Notes under the pieces: model-generated
What the model was told of the DNA's origin: nothing
What the model saw: the letters and a program-made list of their open reading frames with translations, nothing else
Database searches by the model: none
Source: Rosa chinensis
Lineage: Eukaryota > Streptophyta > Magnoliopsida > Rosales > Rosaceae
Direction of reading: 5' to 3'
DNA: 64,000 nucleotides
Assembly (NCBI RefSeq): GCF_002994745.2
Contig: NC_037094.1
Coordinates: 644,001-708,000, forward strand
Shown: positions 1 to 13,342 of the stretch, in pieces
Layout: each line of letters begins with the position of its first letter
Position numbering within the stretch: the stretch's first letter is position 1
Translations under genes and position numbers: made by a program

Positions 1-342
1 TCTCTTCTCTCCTCCTGTCTTGCTTTATGGTGAAAATGGAATGGGGTGTTTGCTTTGCCTTTGAATTAACTCTGTCTCTGTTTGGGATTTGAGTTTGTTT
101 TGACTTTTGTGTTTCTCTTTCTTCTTCCTCATGCTATCACCCCGATCGAGGCAGCCACTGCCCGAGAGACCACACACACCCAGAGCCACTCAGGCTCAAG
201 CTCAAGCTCAGACTCAGAAGAAAACCACCGCCCCGTCCTCCACGAGCCTGAGCCGAGCCGGTTGGTCCTCCTAGCTTAGCTAGGCTGTCTCAGAAATCAT
301 AACACCATCATAATTCAATGATTTCAAAAATATATATTTCCG

Positions 343-344
<2 letters not shown>

Positions 345-373
<29 letters not shown>
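345..373. repeat. (GA)n microsatellite
   Basis: Uninterrupted GA dinucleotide run of about 14 units. Confidence 0.95.
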
Positions 374-375
<2 letters not shown>

Positions 376-476
376 ATGAGAGAGGCACAAACTGGACTGG
401 GATGTCACTCAGCTTTCACATCGCATAGAATACCGAGAAAGATGTTGACGTTCCTAGGCATGTATGGCTTTCACCT

Positions 477-478
<2 letters not shown>

Positions 479-519
<41 letters not shown>
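479..519. repeat. (TAA)n microsatellite
   Basis: About 13-14 perfect TAA units. Confidence 0.95.
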
Positions 520-520
<1 letters not shown>

Positions 521-656
521 AGATACAGACATGAATCAACACTCCAAATGGCTTCACTTGAAAACACGAAGTCGAGGAATGGTGAGGAGACTGGAACAAG
601 GCCTCAACAAGCTAGCAATGGCTATGGCGGGTAGGGGTGACTGGAGAGGGGGAGAG

Positions 657-693
657 GAAGAGGCAGAGGCAGAGGCAGAGGCAGAGGCAGAGG
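657..693. repeat. (GAGGCA)n hexanucleotide repeat
   Basis: About six consecutive GAGGCA units, preceded by a purine-rich stretch. No reading frame makes it look coding. Confidence 0.9.
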
Positions 694-2876
694 GAGGTAA
701 CTGAGCATGAAGCCAGCCAGGGTTAAAGAGTGACCTACCTACTCGTTAATTCAATATCAAGTTAGGCTGCTTTCTTATCATCCTTATCCTTCTGTGGGTT
801 TCTTCCAACTGACACCATGAATGAATGAATACAATTAATTTCCTTCCTTTCTTCATCGTAATTAATATTAATTCCATTCTCTCTTTTAATTTCTTCTTGT
901 CACGTAATTATGTCCTCAGTCTATTAGAACAGGTTTCGTAGTAACGTGGATTCACTGCCACCAGCCACCTGCATCCATCACTTTGCCAGGGCTAGAGACC
1001 ATCGCATATGTTTTTATCATAACTGAAACTCAGAAATAATTAATTGCATCATGCTTAAAATTATTGGACCATACATGTTTGATTTTCAAAAGATATATGT
1101 ATAATTTGGATTGGACAAACGTGCATTTGATTCCACTTTAGCTAGCTAGAGTTAAATTTACAAGACGAAGTATTGTCTAATCAAATTATGAACAGGAGAC
1201 AGGAAGCAAAGGAAACGAGATGAAGGACCAGATTAAGGTTATAAGAATATTACTTGAATTAAATATGAATAATACGGGGGTTCGGGTGGATTAGACGTGA
1301 TTTGTGGACATGCAAACTTTGAGTAAAATAAAAACGTTTGTTCAAAGAGTGTTTTGTATTATTTGAAGTGTGCAACTCCAATAGGCGAGAGCTATATTGG
1401 AGCCAGAGCTATAATTTAGTCCCAAAAATATTATTCTTAATTCATGAATAAATGAACAATCTCAAGTAAGGTAGGGCTAAATTTTAGCTCTTTCAAGCTT
1501 TTTATGATTTTACATTATATTTTTCAATTTTATGATATTATTTTGTTATAATAATATTTTTGTTTAGACTCAAATTAATTATTGAGACAAGAGACAAGAG
1601 CCACTGTCTGCAGCTATATATGTTTAATTAAGCTTAATTGATGTTCGTTTTCTATGGGTCCTACAAGAGCCAAAGAGCTACCTTTAGAACTATTTTCAGC
1701 TCTCCCCACCCCTCTTTGGACGTGGTCCCATTTATACCTCGATCTTTAGACATTTTGTTGTTGGATTCATAATTTTAAAAAAAATGACTAGGGATCTTAT
1801 TTTGGCCCTCTTATTGAAGATGGCCTAAGTAAGCACAATTCGTCCTAAAATTTTTCTCTATAACTCGATCTAAATACATGCCAACTATCATTTTCTTAAT
1901 ATGCAAAAATTGTTAGAGGTTTTAAATTTGAATTCTCATTTTCGATTTTTGAGGATAGAGAAAATAAATAAATTAATAAATGTTATGGTATATGTGGTAC
2001 CGAGCGTATTAATATTCAGAGCATGGTATAGAAGTGTGATGCATACGCTACATTAATTGCCACCCGTGGGACATGGGGGGACATGAATGGCACAGTATAA
2101 TCTCATCTTCATGATGACCTTATTATTGGGGACTGCTACTCGTCTACTCCAGTATTCCTACTACTGCTTTCTAGTTTCTGTTATACAAAATCGCAAACTA
2201 GTTTGTCTGCTCTTTTCGTGGGACTGCATCTATATTCTATATATAACCCGATAGGAACTATTTAAATAGGGACCTGGACCGGACTAGAGACATCTGTAAT
2301 GGACCAGCTAGCTTCGTAATTAAACTCCATATACCGATGTCTAGCACTGGGCCAAGACCCACTGGACCTGACAACGCCATGTGAACCTTCTTAGTAGGAC
2401 TAGTGATCCATCTCTCGCCTAACCGTCAAGCATCTACTCATGAAAGTTTTGAATGGCAAGTATAATTCATGCCACTTACTATTATCCTTCTTCTTGTTAA
2501 TTTCAGTCTTAAGGCTGAGATTTAAAGAAAGATAGGAATATTATGTAAGGAGTGAGACAGAATTTTATTCACGTCAAATGATAAAATAAAGAAAGGGAAA
2601 TTGGTCCACGAAGAAAAACTAAAAGGTATCACCAATAATCCAATATATGCAATACATTTTTGAAGCAGATGACTTAACTACCCTAAAGAGAAACTTACGG
2701 AGAAAGAATCATCTAATCGATTGGCCATACGAACAAGCCATTTTATTCACTGAGGATTAATCTAATGTGGGCTGGTCGAAAACAAACGACCATTACACGC
2801 TTCTTTATAGTTAAACACGCATACTTAAAACATATTGATATAAAGCATGGATTTGTTTATTGATTTATCCAATAAA

Positions 2877-4462
2877 TCACTCAAACTTTTTAATCATTAA
2901 TAGGTCATTCAACAATCTCTCAACGGCTTCATCATCATGCCCCCGTCCTTTGGTCTGCAGTTTGATAGAGTGCAGAGATATGATCAATCATTTGAACAAA
3001 GATAGATTACCAATTCTCATTCATGTGGACTTCTTTTTAATTTATATCAAAGACCTATGTATTCTTAGTCCTCCATTCGCAAGGTACATCTGTAGTTATC
3101 GATCTTCATTCCCTCGACAAGACTTCTTTTCAGTCTGAATTCTCTCAATAAGATTTGGTACTTACAGGAACCAATTCAAGCATCCATATGTGTAAATGCA
3201 TTATACACATGTACTAGTGCAGTCTTTAAAGTAAAAGTAGATCAGTATAAACAGGTACGTACCTTGAGTGAGGGCACAATTGCCTTAGCCTCCTCCACAG
3301 TTTCAGGGCAAAGATTCCCGATCACAGCCAGCTGCAGACATGCATATATAGAATTATACAAAATAATATTACTAGCTAGACAATGAGAATAATTAAAAAT
3401 AGTGTAACTTATTGTTCTGAGTGATTTACCTCAAATTCAGCCAACTGGTATCTACTGAGGACCCTGAATGGTACTTAGTTAAGGATTGATTATATACAAA
3501 CAATGAATCAAAGCTTTTTCCAAGAATAGCTTGAAGTTGCCCACAATAAGTACTATAAAGAGGTATACTCAAAGGAAAGAGTATCTTCTTCTAAAGATCT
3601 CACCAAATCCGTCCATGTATTAACCAATTTTACAGGAGGTGGTATATCTGATCAAATTCTTTACACTATTCAATTACAAGGAAGGATGGAAGGATACTCT
3701 CGAACTTGCTTTACAGAGCCTTGATTCGTGAACCGACTGAAGCACTTGACATACTGCAGCGATTTCTCGAACACTCTGCACACAAAAACAACATAATTTG
3801 AAATGATTAAGCTCATTTCTTGCCAATTGAGAATTGTTTTTTATGTGATATTGATGATAAGAGTGCATATATAAATGAAATACAGCTTACTGGGGAAGTG
3901 GAGTTGAATCGCCAGACATTTGCTTCATCTGATCATATCTATGCTCAAGAAGAATGGCTACCTCACTATTCATCAGACATTTTGCCTTCAGAAAATCTGA
4001 AAATAAACCACAATTAACCTGAATGTCATTATTAACCGCTCATTGATTGAGTAGCAATTTCATTTTCTAATGAAATCAAATGACGTACATTTCCAAATCA
4101 ATTTGGTAGGAAAATCAAATAACGCTGGCTAGGTCATGAAACTTGCATGGTTGTCATAGAACACATAATATATTGTAATGTCAATATCACATCTTAGGGT
4201 TGAGAGTTATACTGTCTCACATATGTAGGTTTTTATCTTTAGTGCAAAATTGATTGTTTTATGGATTTGCCTTTCTGATACACAACATTGTGCGCAGGTC
4301 CCTTTTTAAAGCGGTGTACGATCACATCAACCAAATTGCAATTCTGGAATACAATTTAGATATTTAATAACTTTGAGAGAGGAAAAACGAGAGAGAATAT
4401 ATAGACTAGATACCCTCTCCGATTTTGAGCTCTGAAGCGTCTTCATCTTCTCCTCTGAGCAT
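2877..4462 (-). CDS. NRPB4: RNA polymerase II subunit RPB4 (six exons)
   Basis: Fourth-largest subunit of nuclear RNA polymerase II. In this family it pairs with RPB7 to form the stalk that binds nascent RNA. Exons on the minus strand: 4414-4462, 3891-3996, 3698-3775, 3430-3463, 3263-3331 and 2877-2954, all with GT-AG borders and consistent phase. They total 414 nt, giving 137 residues, the usual size for plant RPB4 (about 138). The start begins MLRGEDEDASELKIGEDF. Further family-specific blocks are KAKCLMNSEVAILLEH, QVFEKSLQYVK, LSRYQLAEFE and LCPETVEEAKAIVPSLK; the protein ends in KKFE. The longer paralogue of Pol IV/V (NRPD4/E4, about 205 residues) has a basic N-terminal extension that is absent here, so this is the Pol II subunit. 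No frame is broken. Every exon is short, so the gene is easily missed by ORF scanning. Confidence 0.93.
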
Positions 4463-5523
4463 TGTTGAGAATTGAATTGAGAGAACTAAGGAGGAGGATT
4501 TGTTTCCTGCGTTTCTTGGACGTAGATCCCTGATTAGTACTGCATAAGATTTGAACAATTCTATTACCGACCTGTAAGTCTAGGGCCACTGAAGAACCCA
4601 AAACATAGTTGGGTTGTAAAGGCCTACTTTAGCCCAATACGCTTTTTGAGCAAATCATTCTAGCCCCTTTTTTTTTTTTTCCTTAAACATGTTCCGTTAA
4701 TATTCCGTCAATTTGAACAAATTCTAAATATTTTATCAATATTAGTTAAGAAACATAAAAATATGACTATAAATAACGTTTTACATGGTTTGCAATGGTA
4801 TTAGGGCACTCGTGATTGAAACATGTGAAACCTTGTTACTAGTATTTTTTTACCATAAGCTCACCAACCCTGGAGCATGATTTTTAGAACGTGTTCCTCT
4901 TGACATAACAACAAAATCTTGAATGAATTATTTTTATGAATTTTATTGTTTTCTTACTATAAAAATTTGTAGAAAAGTTTTATATCGTGAATTTTGAGTT
5001 CCGTCAGTTCGAAAAATATTTAGAAATCATTATGAATGTAAAAATATTCTAGTGAGAAAATAAAAACATGCGATTTTGGCCAAAAATAACAATTGTGTGC
5101 ATATAGTCCCACTGTTTTAGCCATGATTATAGTCTTGGACCTTTTTTTTTTGTCCTTTTTCTTTTTGAGTTTATGTTAGTTTCCACGAGTTTTTATTTAA
5201 TATTATAAATCATTACTTAGAGACTAAGTAATATTTTAAAATTAGAGCCTTAAGATAACACAAATTGTTAAGATGATGTAATGTAAATTAAGTAAAGAAT
5301 AAAGTATCCATACATCAAGGTTTTTTTTTTCGATAAAATGACATCCAAAGGGTGAAAACATACAACTGGGACATGAAACAAAGAAGCTAAAGTACAAATA
5401 AAGCCACTGACAAACAAGGAGAAAGCCCAATGTTAGCAAAGCGAGCAAAGGGCAAAAAATTCATACACCAAGTGGACGGTAGAATTTTCGTTTTCTTACA
5501 CCCTTAGAATGGTGTTACTCTCT
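4463..5523. other. Intergenic, upstream of RPB4
   Basis: About 1 kb of AT-rich DNA. The part next to 4463 should hold the RPB4 5' UTR and promoter (minus strand). I see no clear TATA box, gene or transposon border. Confidence 0.6.
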
Positions 5524-6496
5524 GGGAGAGGATCCTCTCATGAGTTAGAAAACTAGCCAAGCTTCCTAACCTTTTCACCATAAACTGCCACGTGTCCAAA
5601 AATAATCCAACGGCTCCTATTTTATATTATACTTATTTCATCTTTTGCAGCTTAATCCAATGGTTGTAACAAGACCAAAACATTCTCCTTCTCTCACTGC
5701 CTGCTCTCTCTCTCTTCTTCTTCTTCTTCGTCTTAATCAACTGCAGTCCTCCACCTCCCTTCCGTTGAACCTATCTCTTTCTTCATGATCATTCTGATTT
5801 TTTTTTTCTTCCTTGCTTTCTTCAATTTCATACGGAACCAAAATAAAAACAATCCTTCAATTCTCAGGAACTTGGGTAACTGAGATTGAACCTCAGTAAA
5901 ATCTCAAGCTTGGTTAAAATCGGTGCCTAGGTCTTACCCGAATCTCATTTTGATTTGATTTGTTTATGTTTCTGATAAAAGAAACCAATTTATGGGCAAA
6001 ATCTGAGATTGAACCTCAAGTCCTCATCAAAATCAAATCAAGTCAAAACTTTGGTAAAACTACAATCCTTCAGTTTAATCCATTGAACCTCAGCAAAATC
6101 AATTCTAAATGAAAATTGAATCTCAGATTTCACCCTTGGCATTAACTCTTTTCTCTTATTTACCCAAGTACCCAGACCAAATAAAGGTTGTATTTTCAAT
6201 TGAATATCAACCGGAATCTCTAAGAAATAGAAGATGAAAATTGAATATTTTGAAGTTTTTCTTTCGAGACTTGAGTTTTTCAAAGAAAAAGCAAATGGCT
6301 GTGAATGGGAATTCAAAGCCAATTGTTTAGCAAATTCGAGAACTGGGTTTTTCAAATAAAAAGCAAGTTTCTGTTTATGTTTCAATTAAATATCTACTTT
6401 GTTTTTTATTTGATTCTCCAAGTTGCTATGAATGGGAATTCGAAGCCGGAGCAGGTGCAACAACATGGAGTTTGATGAGGCTTCAGGGCATAGCAA

Positions 6497-6533
<37 letters not shown>

Positions 6534-6646
6534 TAAGGTATGGTCATGAATAGGCAGGAGCCATTAGATCTGTTTCTGGACACGTGGTGGAATAAGATGA
6601 AAAGACCTTCAGCTAGTTTTCTAGCTCAGGAGAGGATCCTCTTCCC
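5524..6646. mobile_element. 1.1-kb non-autonomous TIR DNA element
   Basis: The two ends are inverted copies of each other for about 34 bp. The left end reads GGGAGAGGATCCTCTCATGA and the reverse complement of the right end reads GGGAAGAGGATCCTCTCCTG; both then continue with AGAAAACTAGC. The interior has no transposase. It contains a pyrimidine-rich stretch, a (GA)n run at 6501-6529 and two related copies of a GAATGGGAATTC motif. No target-site duplication is evident, so the superfamily is left open. Confidence 0.7.
6501..6529. repeat. (GA)n microsatellite inside TIR element
   Basis: About 14 GA units. Confidence 0.95.
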
Positions 6647-8179
6647 ATTGAGCACTAGAACCCTTTAGTATTAATGAACGGACCAACTGACCAAAAACAA
6701 AGACCTAGTTAAAGTATAAGTGTAATAGTATATTAAATACTCTCAGAATAGTAAGCATGTATGTTTAATTAATATTATATAGGGAGAATTCCACAAATGG
6801 TCACTCAAGTTTCAAATATATCACGTTGGTCATTCAACTATTACACTGTCAATCACTTTAGTCACTTTGTTAATTTTTTTCATTAAAAAAAGGGAAAAAA
6901 ATACAAACAGTATCCAACCTAAGGCCGACTCCGAATTTATATACCCAAGTTTCTGAAACTATCACAATAGCACATGGAATTCCCAACCCGACCCAATATT
7001 CATACACGCCGTCCATAACAGAGTTAATTCTTGTGTTAGGTGCCATGGGTTAAGGGATATTTTGGTCACTTCATTCACTCAGACTTTTTTTAATATTTTT
7101 TTTCCTTCTCTCAATTTTTTTCTCCTTCTGGTGATTTCACCAGGAGAGCTTTTGGGTCCTTATGCTCAGCTCTCTTTGCGCCTGCTTCTCTCTTTGACCA
7201 CCTTGGTCACACCTACATCACCCAACTCTCAAACCTTGAGCACCACTGCCATCAATTGGAGGAAAATCTTCCTCCATGCCACCACCCATATCCATGTAAG
7301 GAGCAGCGTCTCCCTGATATATCTTGGCAATGATGGAATTGCAATTTCTTTCAAGCTCATTCACCTTGTCATCATACTCTTCAGCTTGAGCGAGTTGATT
7401 GCCGTCTAGCCATTGGATAGCCTAATCGATTTCATCTTCAATCTTCTTCTGGTCTTCTGCGTTGAGCATGGAAGCAATCTTCTCATCTTTAATGATGTTC
7501 CTCACTTGAATCTATACCTTTGGAATCAAGACCTTCTGGTGTTTGCAATTGGGGTCGGAATCGGCACCTCCCAAGCCTTACGACTTTGTTTTATGTTTGT
7601 GTTTCTTGTTGTTTGGGTTTGGCTTTTGGCCATTCTTTTTATGTGTTTAGATTAAGGTTTGTTTGTTTGATTGCTTCTGTATTTCCTACCTAGTTGCTGG
7701 GTTTTGTTGTACCTTTGTTGTACTATATTTTGAATTAATGCAAGTTCTTGGTTTTGCTTGATAGCATGTTTATGGGTTTGTTGGATTTGAATGGAGACAC
7801 GTGGATTTGAATGGAGAGAGAGAGAGAGAGAGAGAGAGATAACAATACCTTTTTTTTTTTTAATTTCTCTCTTCATTAATTATTAATATTATTAATTTAT
7901 TAATGCTAATTTTAAAAACTTAACCACTTGGTCGGATTTACCCCTAAAAATACGCCACCTGGCATGTGGCTTAACGCCGTTATGGACGGCAGGTATGAAT
8001 ATTGGGTCGGGCAAGGTATTTGGAGTACCATTGTGATAGTTTCATAAACTTGGGTATAGAAATTCGGAGTCGGCCATAAGTTGGGTACTGTTTGTATTTT
8101 TTTTCCTTAAAAAAAATACTCCTTGCGTGACAAAAGTGATTGACAGTGTAATAGTTGAGTGACCAAAGTGATATATTTG

Positions 8180-11100
8180 CGTGGTGACCCGAGAAGGGGG
8201 TCCCACAGCGCCGCGACTCCGAGCCAATGAGGAACCGACATGTCACGAAGGACATCCCCATAACTCATCAACCCAAAATCGCAAGGCCTTTTGGGTTCAG
8301 ACTGTTGGTTTACAAAACACTTTCTTGGACAAGTCGTTCTAGCAACCAAACAACACATTTTCAAAAGCGGAATTTGAAATGGGCTATGAGTTTTGGGCTT
8401 GCAATCGGAGCCCAATTTGGAAAATAAAACAAATCACTAAGTAACTGCAAGCATGGGAGACGCGCCCTAGGGTTATGGGTCTCCCGGAATTTTTGTGAAC
8501 GAGTAGGAAATAAATAAATAAACAAATTAGTGAGAAAGTAAATAAACAAGTTACTTCAAAATCCGATAAAGGACCAAAACCATTTCTTGATAAAGTCAAA
8601 GAGAAATGCGCCAAGCCGAGCCATGTGCCTCCTCTATATGCTCCCCGACCACATACTTGAAACCTGCACACTGTTGTGGGGGTGAGCTTTCGTCCTCGCA
8701 TGCCCAGTAGGGGCCGACCCAACCCAACCATGCTAGGTTTGGAAATAATAATATACTTGAAAATATTTACTACATAATATTGTGCACGTTTATCGAAAAT
8801 ACTTTAAAAGAAGTAACCACAAACATTTATTTCTTTTATAAAGCATATGCAGTATGCTTCACACAATTTGGAGCTCCGAGATACTTACCTGCCGGCCAAT
8901 CTAAAACAAATCGGTGACCGACCTAGTTCGTCATCCTTCGAGAACCGGCCAACTACTCTGTAGCCCTTATGACTACAAGTAGTGAAAGTGTCCATTTCCT
9001 GGCCCTGAGTCTCCTATGACTGGTTCACTGTCTGTACTCACTCTTCCTCGACAAACATAGGAGCACGGCCCCCCTCCGGAGGTTCACGGTTATCGACACC
9101 GTGGGATCCCTAGGAATCTACGCATCTAGGTCCCATTCACTTTCAAGTCACAAGTACATACATACAAGGGTACAGTATCTCAACATGCAAGTCTAGCCTC
9201 GGTTTTCGTAATTAGCAATTATTAGTTCTGAAAACACATGTATCACGAGGCATCGACTAATGAACAACCAAAAACGTACTTGCAGGCAGCTTAATATATG
9301 TATAAGCATATACACGCACAAGAAAACCACTAACAAGATAGGGACGGCTCACCCTACCTGGAATTGGAGGGCTCGCCCAACTCGGCTTCGTTTCCGACTT
9401 TCGATACTTCTTCCAATTTCATGGGCACACGCTTGAGTCCTTTATAATAAAAATCGAATCAATAAGTAACTTAACGTCATTATAACTCAACCAACCGAGC
9501 AACCAAAACATTTACTTAATTTCCTTAAAGTCCAACGGATTATCTTTGAACATAAAATTCTACTATCCATTCCCACACAATCCAAATGATATTGCATTTG
9601 AACCATATAGGATATGGTGATCATACTCCTTTCGGTAATATAGTTCGGATTAAATATTTGATGTCATTGTCTAGCATTCCTTTCTTAAGCAACAAATACA
9701 CTTACCATTCCCAAATAATCCAAGTGAAAAGGCATTTGAATCACTTGAAATATGGTATCACATTTAACACTTTGACATTTCTTTAGTTAGCATCTCTACA
9801 TTAAGCAATTAAATAACAGTTACCATTCCCGAATGATTTTATTCTCTTTGCTCATTCGGGATATGGTAATTCCCGTGTTCTTTAATTGTAATTCAATTTG
9901 TGAACCTTACTTGCTTAACTTCCTCATCATCAATTTTCCGTCAATATTTGCATTTACTCAAACTCCTTAACTTCCTTTAACAAATCGGTTTGCTTCTCAA
10001 TTACCACCAAATTAATTTCCCTTTGTTTAACTTGTGGAATGACACTGCCAAAAATATTGATAACAGATCCATCTTCTTATTTGACAAAACCAACTATGTC
10101 TATACATACAACTGATAGGAGCATAATTATGCGATATTAATGAAGTTAATCTCTATACTTTCTTTGTTAGTTTAGTATATTTTCTAGTTATTTACGTTGT
10201 TTACTTGTTTTATAGGTATTTTGAGCAAAGAAGGAGAAAAGAAGTAAAAGAGGGATTGAAAGGCAAAATCGGCAAATCTGCCTGTGCAGATCAGTCAACT
10301 TCGACAGATCACTGAGACCAGCTCACAATGAACCAGATGTTGATCTTTATATTGATGGAAAGCTTCGGATGTCTAGTTTCCAGATATTTTTACGTCTTGT
10401 CAATATCATTTTTCTAGAAGAAGTTATGGCCGATTTAGTACAAGAAGGTCAGGCTGCGCGTGAATCTGAGGTCGGACGGGAATTTATGTTTCGAAGCCCA
10501 AATCACACTGAGAAGCCCAAGGACGATTTTGTGCTTCATATTCCGACTTATGATGGACAATTGGCATGATGTGAATGGTTGGAATAAGTCATCAAGTTCA
10601 AGAGCCAATAGGAAAACTCCACTTAAGCACATGGACCCTAATTCTTTTAGGTTTTGGATTTCCTACACAACAGAAAGATGAAGGCAACCTCTAAGGATAT
10701 AAAAGGAGATCAATCTGCAGCAGCTCTTGTCTTCTCTCTTCTCCTCTCTCTTGCTCCCCTTCTTTGTTTTGTTTTCTTCTATGTTGAACTAACTATTTAG
10801 TTAGGGGTTGTTGAAGCCCCAAATCATGATTGTAAACTTATTATGACTTTCAATTAGTTTTGTTTATCTATTGGATGAGAATCTAATTTCTATCTTCACA
10901 TTGATGATTCCTTTGCATGTTTTCTTTGGTGCGCAACTTAGATTGCATGTTTAGGATTCTATTGCTAAGAATGATCATTGCCTGTGCCTTGTTTCGAGGG
11001 TTCCGTTGAGAGTTCTAGAGTAGTAAATCGTCTATAAGGCGAGTGATTAGGTTCCTAGGTTAATTGAGACGCGTCGTACTCAAGATGCCTTGTGATGTCT

Positions 11101-13342
11101 CGTTTTCTATTGCGTAATGATTTCTATGTGTTAAATCTAGAGTTGCGTCAACCTAGGTTGCATTTTAGAAAATAGGTTAGGTGTAGAGTGTCTCTCACCT
11201 AGCATACAAGTAAGGAAGAACAATAGGTTAATTCAGGCGTTGGGTTAACTTGAGCATCTTCATCCATAGATAAATGAAATTAGGTTGAACATGATTAGTT
11301 TACTTGATTGATTGGTGGTGGACGCAATTCCTCTAACTTGTTTTTATCTTTGATTTTCAAAACCTTGAATCAAGTCTTTTTATTTTCAGAGTCGTTCAGT
11401 GTTTCGTTTTTATTTAATTAGTTCGTCAACCAAAACACCTTCAAAAATTATCAAACTTTGTCAGTAGTTAGTTTATCAGGTCTAGAGTCTGTCTGTAAAT
11501 TTTCGTGACATTTAGAATAGTTTAGAGTCGTCTGCTAGTCAGATCTTTATAACTGGACAGTTTAGGTTTATTCTGTTTTGAGTCTTTAGATTAGTGATTA
11601 GACCACAATCTCTTGCGGGAACGATCCCTACTTATCTATACTATTTTCGACATTCTTGTAGGGTTAAATTATAGACATTTTTGTGCATCTATTTAGGTGT
11701 ATAGAAATAGCCTATCAACAACCAATTTCATTCTTGTCCACTACCATGTTAAATTCCCAACACATATTGATATCATAACAAATAATCCAAAAAAAACCAG
11801 AATTCCACCAAGTATGAACATCACACGATAAGATAGATCCAAAAACCCAGACCCTTACCATTCTTCTTTCCCCAAAGTAGAGATCATTTCGTCGTAGTAG
11901 CATTTCACCATCACTGACCATTCGACTCCCTAGCAGACAAAACATGATCAATACTCAACTCTCAACAGATTTCATATTCAAAGCGAAGTCCCGAGTTTCT
12001 TACCATTCCTTGACATCAACGTAGCTGACCCAGCAACTCCTCTCTTCCAAACTCCAAAACTTCTCAAAATGCAGAAATCCACCAAAATCCTCACATAATC
12101 CAATACAACGACAGAAATTAGGGTCCCAAGTTTAAGTCGGAATGGAAGTCTCAACCAAGAAAAGGGTGACAAAACCAACTTACCAGACGGAAATGGGTAA
12201 ATCGGTCACTGCGGCGTTGGGTGGCTCACGCGCCAACGGCGGCGCGTGCGGTGGTTCTGATCGGATTCGGAGGTCCGGAGTTTGGGGTTTTAGTAGACTG
12301 TGAAGCTCTGATTCCATCCTTCGAGACGGTGTAGCTCGATTTAACCCAGAAAAGAGAAATCGATCTCAGCAGAACTTGAGACTCCGGCGAAGATGTGTGC
12401 GATGTTCTCCGGCGTCGGCATGCTACGGGGATTCAAGGTCTGGATATTCGGTGGGTTCTGAGTCGAGGGTGATGGCGGCATGGCGGAGCAGTAACCGGAA
12501 ATTGGAAGAAAACCGGAGAACAGTGCTGCCGCGGTTTCGAGGTGAGCATGGAGGCTGGAATCGATGCATGGTGGTGATTTTGGCTGGGCCTTGATCGGAT
12601 TTGGATGTGGGTTTGATTAGTGGTGACGAAGACAAGGTACGGTGGCCGGAGATTGGGTTTTCCGGCGTTTGCAGAGGGAAAAAGAGAGAGAGAGTGCGAG
12701 AGGTCGGGGTTGATGCATGGCTTCTATTTTTCCTGGGTTTGGGTCAGATTCAGGTGCTGCATTGATTGGTGGAGGCGGTGTTGTATGGTGGTGGCCGGAG
12801 ATGGAGTTCTCCGACGATGGCAGAGAGAGTGAGAGGAAGAGAGGGTTCGGGGGGAGAGAGAAGAGTACGGCTGAGGGAGAGAGAGAAATGAGGAGTCTGC
12901 TAGGTTTCCTTATGTTTATAGCCCGTGTGCATTGACGATTTTACCCTTCCGACGAATTACAAAAACTCTTCTAGCCAAATGCTTTCTGTTTTGGGCTCGT
13001 AATTTTTCTTGTACTCGTTTTTCATCGGAAACTTCCTTAATCACTTCTCGACTTCGTCCTAGGCCCAAAACTCAATTTCACAAAAATTAAAAATCCAAAA
13101 CTTTGTTACAACTCAATTTATTGTATTCGAAACTTCAACAAACGGTCGCCTGACTAAACTTCTGTAACCTTCTGGACCAAAAACGAAGGACTCTGGCCCA
13201 AACTTAAATTATAAGGCCCAAATCGTGATCTCAATACCAAAATAATTTCCAAAATCAATTCCTTCACTTAAATTACCTTGCGAAAAGTCTTGTTGGCATA
13301 AAATTACCTTAAAAAATTACATAAAATTTTCGGGGGCTCACA
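8180..13342 (-). mobile_element. Solo LTR (A) inserted in MULE, minus orientation
   Basis: This block interrupts the right arm of the surrounding MULE and is bordered by the 5-bp duplication ATTTG (8175-8179 and 13343-13347). On the minus strand it starts TGTGAGCCCC and ends CACCACG, that is TG...CG with the expected CA apparently mutated. A TATA-like TATAAACATAAGG lies at about 12908-12920 (minus), followed by a CT-rich leader. I find no internal gag or pol and no second LTR, so it reads as a solo LTR, about 3.55 kb after removing the LTR nested within it. Open frames at 12.37-12.94 kb lie in this LTR and are not genes. Confidence 0.65.
10113..11717 (+). mobile_element. Solo LTR (B) nested inside solo LTR A
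   Basis: Begins TGATAGG and ends CCTATCA (TG...CA with a 7-bp inverted terminus). It is flanked by the 5-bp duplication ACAAC at 10108-10112 and 11718-11722. TATAAAA sits at 10698-10704, followed by a CT-rich stretch typical of an LTR transcription start. Near its 3' end it has a GGGAACGATCCCTACTTATC block of a kind I associate with plant Gypsy LTRs. It is 1,605 bp with no coding domain. Gypsy assignment is an inference. Confidence 0.8.

Larger units (their letters stand above)
1..2876. other. Intergenic DNA with microsatellites
   Basis: No gene is supported here. The stretch is AT-rich with simple repeats (listed separately). A short open frame near 82-279 begins with a hydrophobic run and continues into a Ser-rich tail, but it lacks an ATG and resembles no family I know. 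A 28-codon ATG frame at 549 also leads nowhere. The distal part (about 2.5-2.87 kb) is the 3' flank of the minus-strand RPB4 gene. Confidence 0.6.

Noticed and set aside
82..279. 65-codon open frame with a hydrophobic start and Ser-rich tail, like a small secreted peptide
   Set aside because: It has no ATG start, no family resemblance and low-complexity composition.
1370..1840. Possible MITE (CTCCAATAGG...CTTATTGAAG ends)
   Set aside because: The ends match poorly as inverted repeats and I found no target-site duplication.
7062..7655. Two consecutive open frames of 115 and 80 codons
   Set aside because: They lie in the core of the non-autonomous MULE, lack a domain or codon pattern, and are separated only by composition-driven stops.
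12376..12935. Cluster of overlapping open frames on both strands, GC-rich
   Set aside because: They fall inside solo LTR A near its TATA box and CT-rich leader; open on both strands because of composition.
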